From Enterovibrio gelatinilyticus (GTDB lineage: Bacteria; Pseudomonadota; Gammaproteobacteria; Enterobacterales; Vibrionaceae), in contig NZ_JAJUBC010000011.1 of NCBI RefSeq assembly GCF_028683095.1, positions 1-64,000 on the forward strand: a stretch of DNA of 64,000 nt, written 5' to 3'. A model generated the notes under the pieces. That model saw only the letters and a program-made list of their open reading frames with translations. It was not told the DNA's origin and did no database searches. The translations under genes and the position numbers were made by a program. Numbering within the stretch: position 1 is the first letter of the stretch; every line of letters begins with the position of its first letter. Shown here one piece after another: positions 52,822 to 62,689 of this stretch.

Positions 52822-55722
52822 ATGTTTTCAAAGCTAAAAATCAAACTTCTTATGATCTTCTTACTCATTGGTGTGTTGCCAATACTGATCGTGGGTTATT
52901 TAGCGCTCTCGCAATCAAGTTCTGCGCTACAAGGTCAGGCTTTCGCACAACTTGTGAGTATGCGAGAGGTGAAGAAAGATCAAATCCTTTCCTACTTTGA
53001 AAGAGCCATTAAAGACACTCAGGTTCTAGCAGAAAGTGAAGACACAAAAAGAATTCAAAAATTACTTCAATTCTACGCAAGCGATGAAGAGGTAGAACAA
53101 AACGAAGCGTTTCCAACCGATACCTATGAATACCAAGATATCTGGGAGAGTAACGGTAAAACCCTGACAAATTTCATCAATCTATATGGATATTCAGATG
53201 TATTTATCATTCAAGCAGACACGGGACATGTTGTCTTTACAGCGAAGAGAAACAGTGACTTAGGCGCCAACCTCAACTCTGGCCCATTAAAAAGCAGTCC
53301 ATTGGCAAAGCTGTATAAAGATGTTGTCGCAAACAACACGTTGACTATACAGGATTATCAGCGTTATGAGCCTCAAGACAATACGCCGATTGCGCTGATT
53401 GGCGCTCCTATAACCGACTTGAGCGGCAATGTTTTGGCCGTCGCTGCACTTCAACTGTCGATGGATGAGATCAATCAGATCATGCTGCAACGTACAGGGA
53501 TGGGCAAATCGGGGGAAACTTATCTGGTGGGCCCTGATTTTTTAATGCGTTCTGATTCATATCTGGACAGCACTTCTCGCTCAATTATTGCGTCCTTTTC
53601 TAACCCTATAAATGGAACGGTGAAAACACTAGCAACCGAAAGAGCCTTCAACAATGAAACCGGCTTCGACGTGGTTCTGGACTACAGAGACATCCGAGTT
53701 TTAACTGCTTACGCCCCCATCAAGTTTGGTGAGAATGATTGGGCATTGATCGCAGAAATCGATGAAGATGAAGCTTTCGGTCAAATCATTGCGCTTAAGT
53801 GGATGATTGGTATCGCACTGCTTGTCGGTGCAATGATAGTGAGTGTGATCGCGCTCTTGGTTACCCGGTCAGTGACCATGCCCATACTCACCCTGACGCA
53901 GAATTTAGAGGCAGTGGCACTGTCAGGCGACTTTTCGTCAAGGGTTGAAGTGAAGAGCAAGGATGAACTTGGCCAGTCTGCCAGTGCCTTCAATACCCTC
54001 ATGAACAGCATGCAGGCAGCCATCTGCGATATCAAAAAAGTGATGGAAGGCCTTGCCGAAGGTGATTTCAGCCATCGAATAGAGTCCGATCTTAAAGGCG
54101 ATTTACTCTCTATTAAACTCGCTACAAACACATCGTTGGAAAACGTTGAAGCTTCAGAGCGTATGAAAGCTGAACTGGAACGAGATACAAAACTTCAAGC
54201 GGAAGAAAATGCTCGTGTCCGTCAAGCACTCGACAACGTCTCAACCAACACCATGATAACCGACCAAAATTATAATATTATCTACCTCAATCGCGCATAC
54301 CAAACGCTGCTCACTGAAGCAAAGGACGATTTCACACAAGTAATCCCCCATTTCAATCCTGACGAAATACTCGGTAAAAACATCGATTTTTTCCACAAAA
54401 ATCCATCACACCAACGTGGAATACTCGATAATTTAAGCAACACACATTCGCTTGAATTGTCGGTTGGCAGTCGCATGATGGCAATTTCTGTCAATCCTAT
54501 TATCGATGAGACGGGCGATAGAATAGGCACTGTCATTGAGTGGACAGATCGCACCGATGAAGTTGCTATTGAGCGGGAAATAGACACCATGATCGATGCT
54601 GCCGCACAAGGGGATTTCTCCAAGCAGCTATCGCTCGGCGAGAAGTCAGGCTTTACGCTCAAACTCGCTCAAGGTCTCAATGCCCTCACCACCAATACTG
54701 ATACGGCGCTGGAAGATATGCAGCGAATGCTGGGAGCAATGGCCAGAGGTGACCTCACACAGCGGATCGAGAAAAATTACAGTGGCCGATTTGGGCAGCT
54801 AAAAGCCGATGCTAACACCAGTATTGATAAGCTCACTCAGGTGATTGGTGATATTCGTCGAGCATCCGAAACCATTACAAATTCGTCCAATGAGATTGCA
54901 TCTGGCAATCGCGATTTGAGTCAACGCACTGAAGACCAAGCCACGTCATTGCAAGAAACCGCATCAAGCATGGAAAACATGACTGACACGGTGAAAGAAA
55001 GTGCTGAAAATGCAGTAGTGGCGAACAAACTCAGTGAAGATGCCAGAATCAAAGCCCGAGAAGGCGGCAATGTCGTCATGAGAACCATTACTGCCATGGA
55101 CCAGATCAGTGGTGCGAGTAACAAGATTTCAGACATCATTGGGGTGATTGATGAAATTGCTTTCCAAACCAATTTACTCGCGCTCAATGCCGCCGTAGAA
55201 GCGGCTAGAGCCGGAGAGCAAGGCCGTGGTTTCGCAGTCGTTGCAGGTGAGGTGAGGAGCTTGGCACAGCGATCTGCAGAAGCGGCAAAAGAAATCAAAG
55301 AGCTTATCCGTGATACCAACAAAAAGGTCGAAGATGGGGCCGAGCTGGTCATTGAGTCAGGGGATACCTTGCAAGAAATCGTCAATATGGTCGAAGAAGT
55401 CAGCAACAAAATGTCTGATATCAGCACTGCTGCGCAAGAGCAAAGTTCAGGCATCGAACAAGTTAATATTGCGGTTACCCGAATGGACAACATGACCCAA
55501 CAAAACGCCGCTCTCGTAGAAGAAGCAACCACAGCGGGCGAAAGTATGCTGTCACAGGCTCAAGATATGAGTTCTATCGTTGAATTCTTTACCATCACAG
55601 GCAAGAAAGAAGAGATTAAATCTCCGACGTTCAAATCGACCAAAAAGAGGTCAATCCCCAAAAAGCCAATTCGAGTTCAAAAAGAAGAAGATGACGATGA
55701 AATAGAGTGGGGAGAATTCTGA
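52822..55722 (+). CDS. Methyl-accepting chemotaxis protein with Cache, PAS and several HAMP domains
   Basis: A 966-residue chemoreceptor. Membrane segments at about residues 6-27 and 326-349 enclose a large periplasmic dCache-like sensor. HAMP follows (350-406) with a second HAMP-like unit ([19 protein letters not shown]), a cytoplasmic PAS domain at about 467-580 ([38 protein letters not shown]), and more HAMP-like repeats ([16 protein letters not shown]). The signalling hairpin tip [31 protein letters not shown] lies near 776. The C terminus EWGEF is an xWxxF tether of the type that recruits CheR. ATG 52822 has AAGGG six bases upstream. Confidence 0.94.
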   Translation: MFSKLKIKLLMIFLLIGVLPILIVGYLALSQSSSALQGQAFAQLVSMREVKKDQILSYFERAIKDTQVLAESEDTKRIQKLLQFYASDEEVEQNEAFPTDTYEYQDIWESNGKTLTNFINLYGYSDVFIIQADTGHVVFTAKRNSDLGANLNSGPLKSSPLAKLYKDVVANNTLTIQDYQRYEPQDNTPIALIGAPITDLSGNVLAVAALQLSMDEINQIMLQRTGMGKSGETYLVGPDFLMRSDSYLDSTSRSIIASFSNPINGTVKTLATERAFNNETGFDVVLDYRDIRVLTAYAPIKFGENDWALIAEIDEDEAFGQIIALKWMIGIALLVGAMIVSVIALLVTRSVTMPILTLTQNLEAVALSGDFSSRVEVKSKDELGQSASAFNTLMNSMQAAICDIKKVMEGLAEGDFSHRIESDLKGDLLSIKLATNTSLENVEASERMKAELERDTKLQAEENARVRQALDNVSTNTMITDQNYNIIYLNRAYQTLLTEAKDDFTQVIPHFNPDEILGKNIDFFHKNPSHQRGILDNLSNTHSLELSVGSRMMAISVNPIIDETGDRIGTVIEWTDRTDEVAIEREIDTMIDAAAQGDFSKQLSLGEKSGFTLKLAQGLNALTTNTDTALEDMQRMLGAMARGDLTQRIEKNYSGRFGQLKADANTSIDKLTQVIGDIRRASETITNSSNEIASGNRDLSQRTEDQATSLQETASSMENMTDTVKESAENAVVANKLSEDARIKAREGGNVVMRTITAMDQISGASNKISDIIGVIDEIAFQTNLLALNAAVEAARAGEQGRGFAVVAGEVRSLAQRSAEAAKEIKELIRDTNKKVEDGAELVIESGDTLQEIVNMVEEVSNKMSDISTAAQEQSSGIEQVNIAVTRMDNMTQQNAALVEEATTAGESMLSQAQDMSSIVEFFTITGKKEEIKSPTFKSTKKRSIPKKPIRVQKEEDDDEIEWGEF

Positions 55723-55748
55723 TTTAGAAAAGAGGATGACTCATTGAG

Positions 55749-55778
55749 GAAAAGGGAGCGACAGCTCCCTTTCATTTT
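55749..55778. terminator. Rho-independent terminator
   Basis: The stem AAAGGGAGC/GCTCCCTTT with a GACA loop, then a T-rich run. It lies between the convergent chemoreceptor and MATE genes. Confidence 0.85.
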
Positions 55779-55788
55779 TCCGATGTCG

Positions 55789-57153
55789 TTATGCGACAGC
55801 CAAATTGGGTAAATCTTTATCAGGTTGTTGCTTAAGAATATGTCGCCACATAATGGGGATCACTACAGATGCGAGCACCACGTTGGACAGTGGCATTGAC
55901 ATCCACACCCCTTCTACACCATACATTCTTGGCAATACCGCTAAAAATGGCAGTTGAATAAACATGTTGCCCAAGGAGATAGCTAAGGATGTTCCGCCTT
56001 TTCCGACAGACAAGAAGTACATGGATGCGAGAATGATAAGCCCATCCAGATACATTGCAGACAGATGCAAACGAATGCCGGTTGTCGCCTCTTGAATCAG
56101 CGCGGTGTTACCTGAATTGAACCACCCAATCACAGTATCAGGGAACACGTTTAGCACTGCTAACCAGCCCACACCACCAGCTAACGACACGATAGTCGCA
56201 AGCTTCGCGACTTTAGCAATATTTTGGTACTGTTTCGCACCATGATAAAAGCTGACTTGTGGTTGCATGCCCTCGGCAATGCCCTCAGCGACCACGTAGT
56301 AAAGTGTCATCAAATAGCCAACAACCGCAAACGCCGCCACACTGACATTTGAACCATAGATCACAAACAGCTTATTATGGAATGCAACCAGCACACCGTA
56401 ATACATAAACATCGCCAACGACGAGCTACCCAACACGATAGTTTGTTTCGCATCAGACAAATTACCCTTCGCTGGGTGCTTAAATATTGAAAGCACCGAA
56501 TGCTTGGAAAACAGATAAACAAACGCCATAACGACAGTGATTAACTGCGCCGCAATGGTTCCCATTGCAGCTCCTTTGAGGCCCCACCCCAATACACCAA
56601 TGAAGACATAGTTCATCGCAATATTGCTTAGTGCACCAGCCACCATCATGGCAGTCGCGACGATCGGGCTATCATCATTTCGAATCAAAAAAGGTAAAGC
56701 AGAAGCCGCCACCGTGAGCACAGCACCAAACGCAAAGGTATATAAGTAATCTACGGCATAGCCTTCAGCAAGCCCCGTTGCGCCTTGAAGTTGAACCAAC
56801 GGTTCGCCAAGCAAAAAGATATACAGCGAAGACAATGCGCCAAACAGAGCGGTCAACCACAAACCTGTCGCCATCGCATTTCTAGCCGCACCCAAATTTT
56901 CTTCACCGCGATATTGAGAGATAAGACTCCCTGCGCCCATGCCGATCATCAGGCCTGCGCCGCCCACAATGGAGATGACAGGCCATGCGATATTCACCGC
57001 CTCTAAGCCTTCTGCACCCACAAAGTGACCAATGAAAATACCGTCAACGAGATAATAGAGCCCGTTAACGATCATTGCCGCAATAGCAGGAACAGTAAAA
57101 CGCCAAAACGTTTTCGTGATTGATTCACTTGGTTTTGGTTCAATAGCATGCAT
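55789..57153 (-). CDS. MATE family efflux transporter
   Basis: A 454-residue inner-membrane carrier with 12 membrane segments in two halves. Family features are FWRFTVPAIAAMIVNGLYYLVDGIFIGHFVGAEGLEAVNIAWP at the start, GAGSLISQYRGEENLGAARNAMATG, and a second-half LKGAAMGTIAAQLI. MATE proteins export cationic drugs or metabolites with sodium or protons. It is divergent from a LysR regulator 106 bases away that probably controls it. Confidence 0.92.
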   Translation of the reverse strand: MHAIEPKPSESITKTFWRFTVPAIAAMIVNGLYYLVDGIFIGHFVGAEGLEAVNIAWPVISIVGGAGLMIGMGAGSLISQYRGEENLGAARNAMATGLWLTALFGALSSLYIFLLGEPLVQLQGATGLAEGYAVDYLYTFAFGAVLTVAASALPFLIRNDDSPIVATAMMVAGALSNIAMNYVFIGVLGWGLKGAAMGTIAAQLITVVMAFVYLFSKHSVLSIFKHPAKGNLSDAKQTIVLGSSSLAMFMYYGVLVAFHNKLFVIYGSNVSVAAFAVVGYLMTLYYVVAEGIAEGMQPQVSFYHGAKQYQNIAKVAKLATIVSLAGGVGWLAVLNVFPDTVIGWFNSGNTALIQEATTGIRLHLSAMYLDGLIILASMYFLSVGKGGTSLAISLGNMFIQLPFLAVLPRMYGVEGVWMSMPLSNVVLASVVIPIMWRHILKQQPDKDLPNLAVA

Positions 57154-57259
57154 AAAAGACTACTTTAAAAGGGAAAAAGAGACAGGCGCGATTTTGACGT
57201 TGTTTTGATATAGATAAAAGTTACAATCAATCCTAAAAACGGATAGGTTGGACATCACG

Positions 57260-58147
57260 ATGCAGTGGACACTTGAACAGCTCAAAGCCTTTGTAGAATC
57301 AGCAGAAGCAGGATCTTTCTCGGCGGGCGCACGTAAATTGGGTAAGGCACAATCACGAGTGAGCACTGCCATCGCAAACTTGGAAGTCGACCTTGGATTC
57401 GACTTATTCGACCGCAGCGCAAAGCTTCCAGTGCTAACTGAAGCCGGTAAAGAAATGTTGGTGGATGCAAAAGCCATCCTGCAGCAGTGCCAACGCATGA
57501 ATTCGCGCGCTATGGCCGTCACACAGGGAGATCCCGTCGCCTTTACCGTTGCCATGGACGAAGCCGTCCCCATGCAGACATTTGAGATACTGTTTACTAT
57601 GTTGGCCGAACACTTTCCCGAATTAAAAGTGACGATTCTTAACGGCTCTCAAGACGACATTTCTACATGGGTGAGCGAAGGCAGAGCTGATATGGGGTTT
57701 ATCTTCCGCGTAAAACCACTTACACAGTCTTTAGATTGGTATGACATTACCACGGTTAATCAGGTGCTTATTGCAGCGTACGACCATCCGCTTTCTGACA
57801 TTGAGCACCCACATGAAGATGACCTCGTAAAGCATCGCCAACTCGCCATCCGTGACCGTTTGGGTTATTCCCAAGAGCAACCCCTCTCGCCACGTTATTG
57901 GCATATTGATAGCTATTTTTACATTGCTAACCTCGTTATGCGGGGAGTCGGCTGGGCATTTGTACCTGCTCACGTCGCCAACCACGATTGGCTCGAAAGT
58001 ACGGTTAAGTTGTTATCTCTGAATGAACTCTCTAGCCCTCCCCTTCTCACTCTCAGTGCAATTAAGACGAAGAAACGCGGCTGGGACAACGTCATGCTAT
58101 GGATAGACAGCACACTCCATACACTCTTTCCCGGCCAGCACTCGTGA
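57260..58147 (+). CDS. LysR family transcriptional regulator
   Basis: A 295-residue regulator. HTH MQWTLEQLKAFVESAEAGSFSAGARKLGKAQSRVSTAIANLEVDLGFDLFDRS is followed by a substrate domain from PVAFTVAMDEAVPMQTFEILF. ATG 57260 is preferred to an upstream TTG at 57248. It is divergent from the MATE gene, the usual arrangement for regulation of that neighbour. Confidence 0.9.
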   Translation: MQWTLEQLKAFVESAEAGSFSAGARKLGKAQSRVSTAIANLEVDLGFDLFDRSAKLPVLTEAGKEMLVDAKAILQQCQRMNSRAMAVTQGDPVAFTVAMDEAVPMQTFEILFTMLAEHFPELKVTILNGSQDDISTWVSEGRADMGFIFRVKPLTQSLDWYDITTVNQVLIAAYDHPLSDIEHPHEDDLVKHRQLAIRDRLGYSQEQPLSPRYWHIDSYFYIANLVMRGVGWAFVPAHVANHDWLESTVKLLSLNELSSPPLLTLSAIKTKKRGWDNVMLWIDSTLHTLFPGQHS

Positions 58148-58188
58148 TCTAGCAAGACACACCGCCAAACAGCGGCTAAGTTTTATGT

Positions 58189-58965
58189 ATGAATATGGTT
58201 TTCAACATAAAATTGATTCCACCACTCATGAGCTTGCTTGTCAGTGGTTGTGTTTCCCTCACCAATAACAATCACTTACCTCAAACGGGTAGTTTTGATT
58301 TATTTCAACGCTCATTGAGTACCACTGAACATGGGTATCGTATCTCACCGGACACGACAGGATCGGCACCGACAAAAATGATCGACGTCTTCGATGTACG
58401 TCCTGGTGATTGCTCTTTTAATTCTGGATGGAATGATTGCCAGAACGACCGAGAACGAAGTGAGCGTTCAGAAACCAACAAATCAACCGGTCTGCATAGC
58501 GAATATTGGTACGGCTGGTCGATCTACTTTCCTAAGGACTACCCAAATGTGTATCCAACAAAAGTTGCCCTCGGCCAGTTTCATCAAAAAGATTCTCACC
58601 CCGTTTGGATGTTCCAAAACAGCAAAGGTGGTTATCACTTAGATAATCAAGTCATGGGACACAGCAGTCACTATTATCCGCTTATCGAAGACGACAAGCT
58701 TCGTGGTCGCTGGCATAGAATCGAAGTTAATGTACGCTGGGAAAATAACCAAACTGGCTTTTTTAGGGTGTGGGTAAATGGCAACCAGAAAGTAAACTAT
58801 GAAGGAGCAACAATGGATGCCTCCTACGTGTATTTCAAATATGGTCTTTATCGCTCTTTTCTATCTCGCTATAAAAATGAAAATAATGTCGATAGCGTTC
58901 CCGCACAGACAGTCTACTTTTCAAATGTTAAGCGCAGTCTCTCGCGAGATGGGCTATCTGAATAA
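58189..58965 (+). CDS. Heparin-lyase-I-like polysaccharide lyase family lipoprotein
   Basis: A 258-residue lipoprotein. The signal peptide ends in the lipobox LVSGC at residue 21. The mature protein fits the heparin lyase I-like jelly-roll family (PF14099 type): NDRERSERSETNKSTGLHSEYWYGWSIYFPKDYPN near residues 83-120, GQFHQKDSHPVWMF, GRWHRIEVNVRWENNQTGFFRVWVNG. These features are shared with glucuronan and related lyases. Surface-anchored uronate polysaccharide binding or cleavage is likely; the substrate is uncertain. It lies 41 bases after the LysR gene. Confidence 0.8.
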   Translation: MNMVFNIKLIPPLMSLLVSGCVSLTNNNHLPQTGSFDLFQRSLSTTEHGYRISPDTTGSAPTKMIDVFDVRPGDCSFNSGWNDCQNDRERSERSETNKSTGLHSEYWYGWSIYFPKDYPNVYPTKVALGQFHQKDSHPVWMFQNSKGGYHLDNQVMGHSSHYYPLIEDDKLRGRWHRIEVNVRWENNQTGFFRVWVNGNQKVNYEGATMDASYVYFKYGLYRSFLSRYKNENNVDSVPAQTVYFSNVKRSLSRDGLSE

Positions 58966-59024
58966 CCCACCCTCGTTGACACCAAACCTGAACGTATAAA
59001 CGTGAAAAGTTAGCGAGTAATAAC

Positions 59025-59055
59025 AAAAAACCGCCCTAGCACGGGCGGTTTAATT
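59025..59055. terminator. Bidirectional rho-independent terminator
   Basis: The stem AAACCGCCC/GGGCGGTTT with a six-base loop and an A tract on the left that supplies Ts for the minus strand, where it ends the zinc operon. Confidence 0.88.
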
Positions 59056-59078
59056 TAATCATACAAGAGCCAAATCAC

Positions 59079-59558
59079 TTATTCGTCATACGGTTCTATT
59101 GTCACCCCTTCAAGCAAATAACCCGCTTGGGCGATGTCGTGCGAAACAGTTTGTGTCTTGAGCGTACCGACCACATAAACCACATCCCAAAGCTCTTGCA
59201 CTGGTGCGCCCGCTTCAAATTTCACGTACACAATTTGGTTTGGTGGTGGCGGTGGCACATGAATACAAGCGCCAAAAAATGGCACAAGTAAAAACTCGGT
59301 CACTGTGTTGGCGTCTCCTTCAAGAGGGATAACAAAACCAGGAATTTTCACCTGACTGTTGTTTAGTTCTTCACGTATATTTCCCACTAAATTTTGCTGT
59401 GTGACGTCTCCGTTGTGATCAATCATGGGCATACCATTTTCAGCAAACATCTTGCGCTCTGCTTCCGGTATCAGGTCAATCCAATCAAGGGTCAATGTAT
59501 CGTCGGCTTGCGCCAACAAGGGCAAACAAGTTGCCAACAGTAAAAACCATTTTTTCAT
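59079..59558 (-). CDS. DUF3299 family protein of the zinc uptake operon (ZrgE-like)
   Basis: A 159-residue secreted protein. The signal peptide is MKKWFLLLATCLPLLAQA. The mature part contains LDWIDLIPEAERK, KIPGFVIPLEGDANTVTEFLLVPFFGACIHVPPPPPNQIVYV, the DUF3299 hallmark with a Cys-x-His and polyproline run, and a late VVYVVGTLK. The Cys-His pair may bind metal. It is the last gene of the leftward operon with FtsX-type permease, ATPase and ZrgA, and fits the ZrgE position of the V. cholerae zrgABCDE cluster. Confidence 0.85.
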   Translation of the reverse strand: MKKWFLLLATCLPLLAQADDTLTLDWIDLIPEAERKMFAENGMPMIDHNGDVTQQNLVGNIREELNNSQVKIPGFVIPLEGDANTVTEFLLVPFFGACIHVPPPPPNQIVYVKFEAGAPVQELWDVVYVVGTLKTQTVSHDIAQAGYLLEGVTIEPYDE

Positions 59559-59562
59559 TATG

Positions 59563-60819
59563 TTATATCCGTATCGTCATTCCATCAGAGAGTGACTGGC
59601 GGTAAGCGCGCAGTGCGGGTAATACACCCACTAAAAAGCCTGCGATCAAAACAATACCAATCAATGTCAGTTCTTGTGTGTTCAGCCATGTTGAAGAAAG
59701 TTGGAGCCCGTACTGACTCAATACATAAGGCGCAGAGACGCCGAGAATGACAAACAGTGCGAGTACACCCAATATAATTCCCAGCAATGTTAAGAATACC
59801 GCCTCGCTCACCAACAACACAAAGATATGAGCAGGCCTAGCGCCCATAGCCCGCAGTATTGCCATTTCTCGTCGACGTTCATTCAAGCTAGTAAGAAGAC
59901 TGGAAAGCATGCCCAACAAACCCGCTATCACCACAAATCCCGATACCACTAACAGCGCTTGCTCTGCCACAGACATTAACCCCCAAAGCTCATGTAGCGC
60001 AATCCCCGGCATAATGGCGGTTAATGGCTCCCTTGGATATTCGTTGACGGTTCGCATCAGAGCAAAGGTTTGAATTTTGCTTTTCAAACCAACCAACAAC
60101 GCTGTGACTTGCTCTGTTTCGAGTTTGTCAGGGTCAATGTTTTGAGCGTTCACCCCATTGCCAATCTGCACACCACGTTCCCATCCGACGTGCACGGCTT
60201 CAATCGCGGGAAGAGAAACATGTACGCTCTGGTCAACCGGCGTTCCGGTTGGCGCTAAAATCCCTGTAATGGTAAATGGCAAATTGTCGTGACGGCTAAA
60301 CTTCACGTCTGACAGGCCGTGCGCAATCACAATGTCATCGCCCATTTTATAGCCAAGCTTTGCCGCGACTTCTGCGCCAATCACTGTGTCGAACAGGCTC
60401 TCAAACGGCTGGCCTTCAGAAAAGGAAATAGGCTGCTTATTGCCATATTTATAATGCTCAAAATACTCCCCTGTAGTTCCTACCACACGAAAGCCTCGGT
60501 GCGAATCTCCAAGCGAAATTGGAATGGTCCATGCCACTGCGGGATTACGCTGTATTTCTTCCACGCTAGACCAATCAATATTATTGGTTGCATTACCGAT
60601 ACGAAACACAGAATAGAGCAGCAAATTCACCTGACCTGAACGTGCTCCCACAATAAGATCAGTACCAGAAATGGTGTTGGCAAAGCTCTCTTTTGCTTGG
60701 GTTCGAACACGCTCTACACCTAACAACAGCAGCAAAGAGATGGCGACGGTCAAAATGGTAAGAAAGGCCGTGGCTTTGCGGTTGTTAAGGCTTTGAAGCG
60801 CCAGACGGAAAATAGCCAT
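59563..60819 (-). CDS. ABC transporter permease, FtsX/MacB type, zinc uptake operon
   Basis: A 418-residue inner-membrane protein with four membrane segments: one near residues 15-35, a large periplasmic domain (about 40-270), then three at the C terminus. The FtsX signature is in the last third (LLGMLSSLLTSLNERRREMAILRAMGARPAHIFVLLVSEAVFLTLLGIILG). It starts directly after the ATPase stop (60820). It presumably pairs with the ATPase as a mechanotransmitter rather than a channel. Confidence 0.9.
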   Translation of the reverse strand: MAIFRLALQSLNNRKATAFLTILTVAISLLLLLGVERVRTQAKESFANTISGTDLIVGARSGQVNLLLYSVFRIGNATNNIDWSSVEEIQRNPAVAWTIPISLGDSHRGFRVVGTTGEYFEHYKYGNKQPISFSEGQPFESLFDTVIGAEVAAKLGYKMGDDIVIAHGLSDVKFSRHDNLPFTITGILAPTGTPVDQSVHVSLPAIEAVHVGWERGVQIGNGVNAQNIDPDKLETEQVTALLVGLKSKIQTFALMRTVNEYPREPLTAIMPGIALHELWGLMSVAEQALLVVSGFVVIAGLLGMLSSLLTSLNERRREMAILRAMGARPAHIFVLLVSEAVFLTLLGIILGVLALFVILGVSAPYVLSQYGLQLSSTWLNTQELTLIGIVLIAGFLVGVLPALRAYRQSLSDGMTIRI

Positions 60820-61512
60820 CTACAACACCTCCGTTTGCATAGCACCACGGTTAATGTCAGTCAGAGACACGGCGCGGTCAAAATGGGATTCAAGCGTGTG
60901 ATCATGGCTAACAAAAAGCAAGCTGGTGCCTGCACGCTCGCATTCTTTCATCAACAGCGTAATAAACGCATTACGGCTGTCATGATCCAACGCAGAGGTT
61001 GGTTCATCCGCTAACAGCAATGCCGGACGTCCAATTAATGCTCGAGCAGCGGCAACACGTTGCTGCTGTCCAATACTTAGCTCGGTCACTGGCTTATTGA
61101 GGCACGAGTCAGGCAAAGCTAAGGCGCGCAGCAAACGCGTTGCTTCCTCTTCTAGCTTGACCTCAACTCTTTGCTTTCTTTTTGAAGAAAATCGACAAGG
61201 CAGCGTCACGTTATCTAACACAGAAAGGTATGGCAGCAAATTGAACTGCTGGAAGATATAGCCCAAGTGATCAGCTCGAAACGCGTCTCTTTTTGCACCT
61301 TTCATCGACGATAGATCGGTATCCAAAATACGCAATACGCCCGATTCAGCCACGTTTATACCGGCGATCAGCCCAAGTAACGTCGACTTGCCACAGCCAC
61401 TTGCCCCTTTAAGAAATACCTTCTCATTTTGTTTGACTTCAAAGTGAGGAATATCAATTTGCCAGTCGGCCTGCCTTGGCCATTTAAAGCATAGATTTTC
61501 AATCAATAGCAT
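60820..61512 (-). CDS. ABC transporter ATP-binding protein, LolD/MacB type, zinc uptake operon
   Basis: A 230-residue ATPase. Walker A GASGCGKSTLLG near residue 36, Q-loop FQQFNLLPYLSVLDNVTLP, signature LSIGQQQRVAAARALIG near 143, Walker B ALLLADEPTSALD near 160, and the H-loop SHD. It precedes the FtsX-type permease without a gap. It couples ATP hydrolysis to the zinc operon's periplasmic parts. Confidence 0.92.
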   Translation of the reverse strand: MLLIENLCFKWPRQADWQIDIPHFEVKQNEKVFLKGASGCGKSTLLGLIAGINVAESGVLRILDTDLSSMKGAKRDAFRADHLGYIFQQFNLLPYLSVLDNVTLPCRFSSKRKQRVEVKLEEEATRLLRALALPDSCLNKPVTELSIGQQQRVAAARALIGRPALLLADEPTSALDHDSRNAFITLLMKECERAGTSLLFVSHDHTLESHFDRAVSLTDINRGAMQTEVL

Positions 61513-61551
61513 TTTATATCTTAAGGCCCCAATAATGAGGCCACCCCAAAG

Positions 61552-62343
61552 CTAAAAACGAATGGTATTGGATGTTGAAGTCAGGTCTGTCGCCAAAACA
61601 CCTTTATCTGTAATGGCTTGAACGCTGATTTTTTCAGTCTTTTCAAACACTGTGAACCAGTCAGTGACTACTGTCTCTATGTTTGCGGGACTGCCGCAGT
61701 GATACGTGTACTGAGCCGAAAACTCACCATGTGATGAGCCTGACTTTTCATGGCCGTCGTGGTCATGCCCTTTGTGGTCATCATGATCTGCATGTTCGTC
61801 GTGGTGATCTTCATGCGAAGCATGTGCATCATGGTCATGCTCTTTGTGGTCATCGTGATCCGCATGGTCATCATGATGCTCTTCGTGCGAAGCATGTGCA
61901 TCATGGTCATGATCTTTGTGGTCGTCGTGATCCGCATGTTCATCATGATGCTCTTCGTGCGAAGCATGTTCATCATGGTCATGATCTTTGTGGTCATCGT
62001 GGTCATCGTGGTCATCGAGAGTTTGCGTCACTCGCGTTTCGACCAGCTTACAATCGGCGGATGCATTCAACGCCACCAAAGTGTCTGGCTTTTTAAGAAT
62101 GTCGATAGCCTTGTGTATTGCCGCTTCCTGCTCTCCATTGTCTGGCGCATGTTCAAACCCTACAATGTCACTTCCAGGTGCGGTGATCTCAACCAAAAAA
62201 TCACTCCCATCCTGAGCCATATGCCATTCAACAACACCATGTTGATGAGAGTCGTGTTGAATGAAATCGCCGTCTTTCGCAGCCACAGAAGCCGTCATAC
62301 CCAACGCAATTGCACTGAGCGCAAAACAAGTTTTATTACGCAT
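61552..62343 (-). CDS. zrgA: ZrgA family zinc-binding protein (DUF2796) with histidine-rich repeats
   Basis: A 263-residue periplasmic protein. The signal peptide is about residues 1-22 (ALSAIALGMTASVAA). DUF2796 begins with FIQHDSHQHGVVEWHMAQDGSDFLVEITAPGSDIVGFEH. The middle has three 24-residue units rich in His and Asp (residues 121-192), framed by a conserved Cys98 and Cys in YHCGSPANIE. Such regions bind zinc loosely. It is upstream of the ABC-type genes and downstream of a Zur box, matching ZrgA, the zinc-binding component essential for uptake in V. cholerae. Confidence 0.9.
   Translation of the reverse strand: MRNKTCFALSAIALGMTASVAAKDGDFIQHDSHQHGVVEWHMAQDGSDFLVEITAPGSDIVGFEHAPDNGEQEAAIHKAIDILKKPDTLVALNASADCKLVETRVTQTLDDHDDHDDHKDHDHDEHASHEEHHDEHADHDDHKDHDHDAHASHEEHHDDHADHDDHKEHDHDAHASHEDHHDEHADHDDHKGHDHDGHEKSGSSHGEFSAQYTYHCGSPANIETVVTDWFTVFEKTEKISVQAITDKGVLATDLTSTSNTIRF
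61768..61983 (-). repeat. In-frame tandem repeat inside zrgA (3 x 72 bp)
   Basis: Three 24-codon units encode residues 121-144, 145-168 and 169-192 of ZrgA, each of the form HDHDxHASHExHHDxHADHDDHK. Unit size is a multiple of three, so copy-number change would lengthen or shorten the zinc-binding region without a frameshift. Confidence 0.88.
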
Positions 62344-62370
62344 GTTATCTCCAGTTTTAAAAATGAATTT

Positions 62371-62664
62371 CTATATCAACGTTGGAGACACTGGCGGAGG
62401 GGCGCGCGCTTTGGGAGTCAACGCGAGGGTTTGAGGAAGATAACAAGGAATGTTGAAGGAGGCATAACCAGCGGCTTTCACCACTGCAATAACGGCATTA
62501 TCAGTAGTAGTAAAAGGGAGGCCTATCGCACATAGCGCACAATGATTATCAGATTGGAATGTATGTTGGTGACTAGCTTGATGTTCTGCAAACACAAAGC
62601 CTTGCCAACCCAAAAGGACAGCAAGACATAGAGGCAGTAATACTTTTCGAAGCAATAGCAGCAT
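62371..62664 (-). CDS. Small exported protein at the head of the zinc operon
   Basis: A 97-residue protein with signal peptide MLLLLRKVLLPLCLAVLLGWQGFVFA. The mature part starts EHQASHQHTF and has NHCALCAIG, a His/CxxC cluster suitable for metal binding, followed by a proline-rich tail. It resembles the DUF2946 type of small exported proteins with an HC(x2)C centre, but the match is by eye only. It lies first behind the Zur box, 27 bases before zrgA. Confidence 0.7.
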   Translation of the reverse strand: MLLLLRKVLLPLCLAVLLGWQGFVFAEHQASHQHTFQSDNHCALCAIGLPFTTTDNAVIAVVKAAGYASFNIPCYLPQTLALTPKARAPPPVSPTLI

Positions 62665-62689
62665 GATCCATCAGGCTTTTCTTGAGCGC

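Noticed and set aside
54921..55532. A 203-codon minus-strand frame opposite the chemoreceptor signalling domain
   Set aside because: Antisense shadow of the conserved MCP hairpin; Ser/Leu-rich, without motifs.
61768..61983. CRISPR-like repeat array
   Set aside because: Units are contiguous, in frame with zrgA and encode His/Asp repeats; there are no spacers and no cas genes.
61683..62535. Long plus-strand frames opposite zrgA
   Set aside because: They arise because His/Asp-rich repeats have few stops on the opposite strand; products are low-complexity Met/Val/Ile or His/Gly strings.
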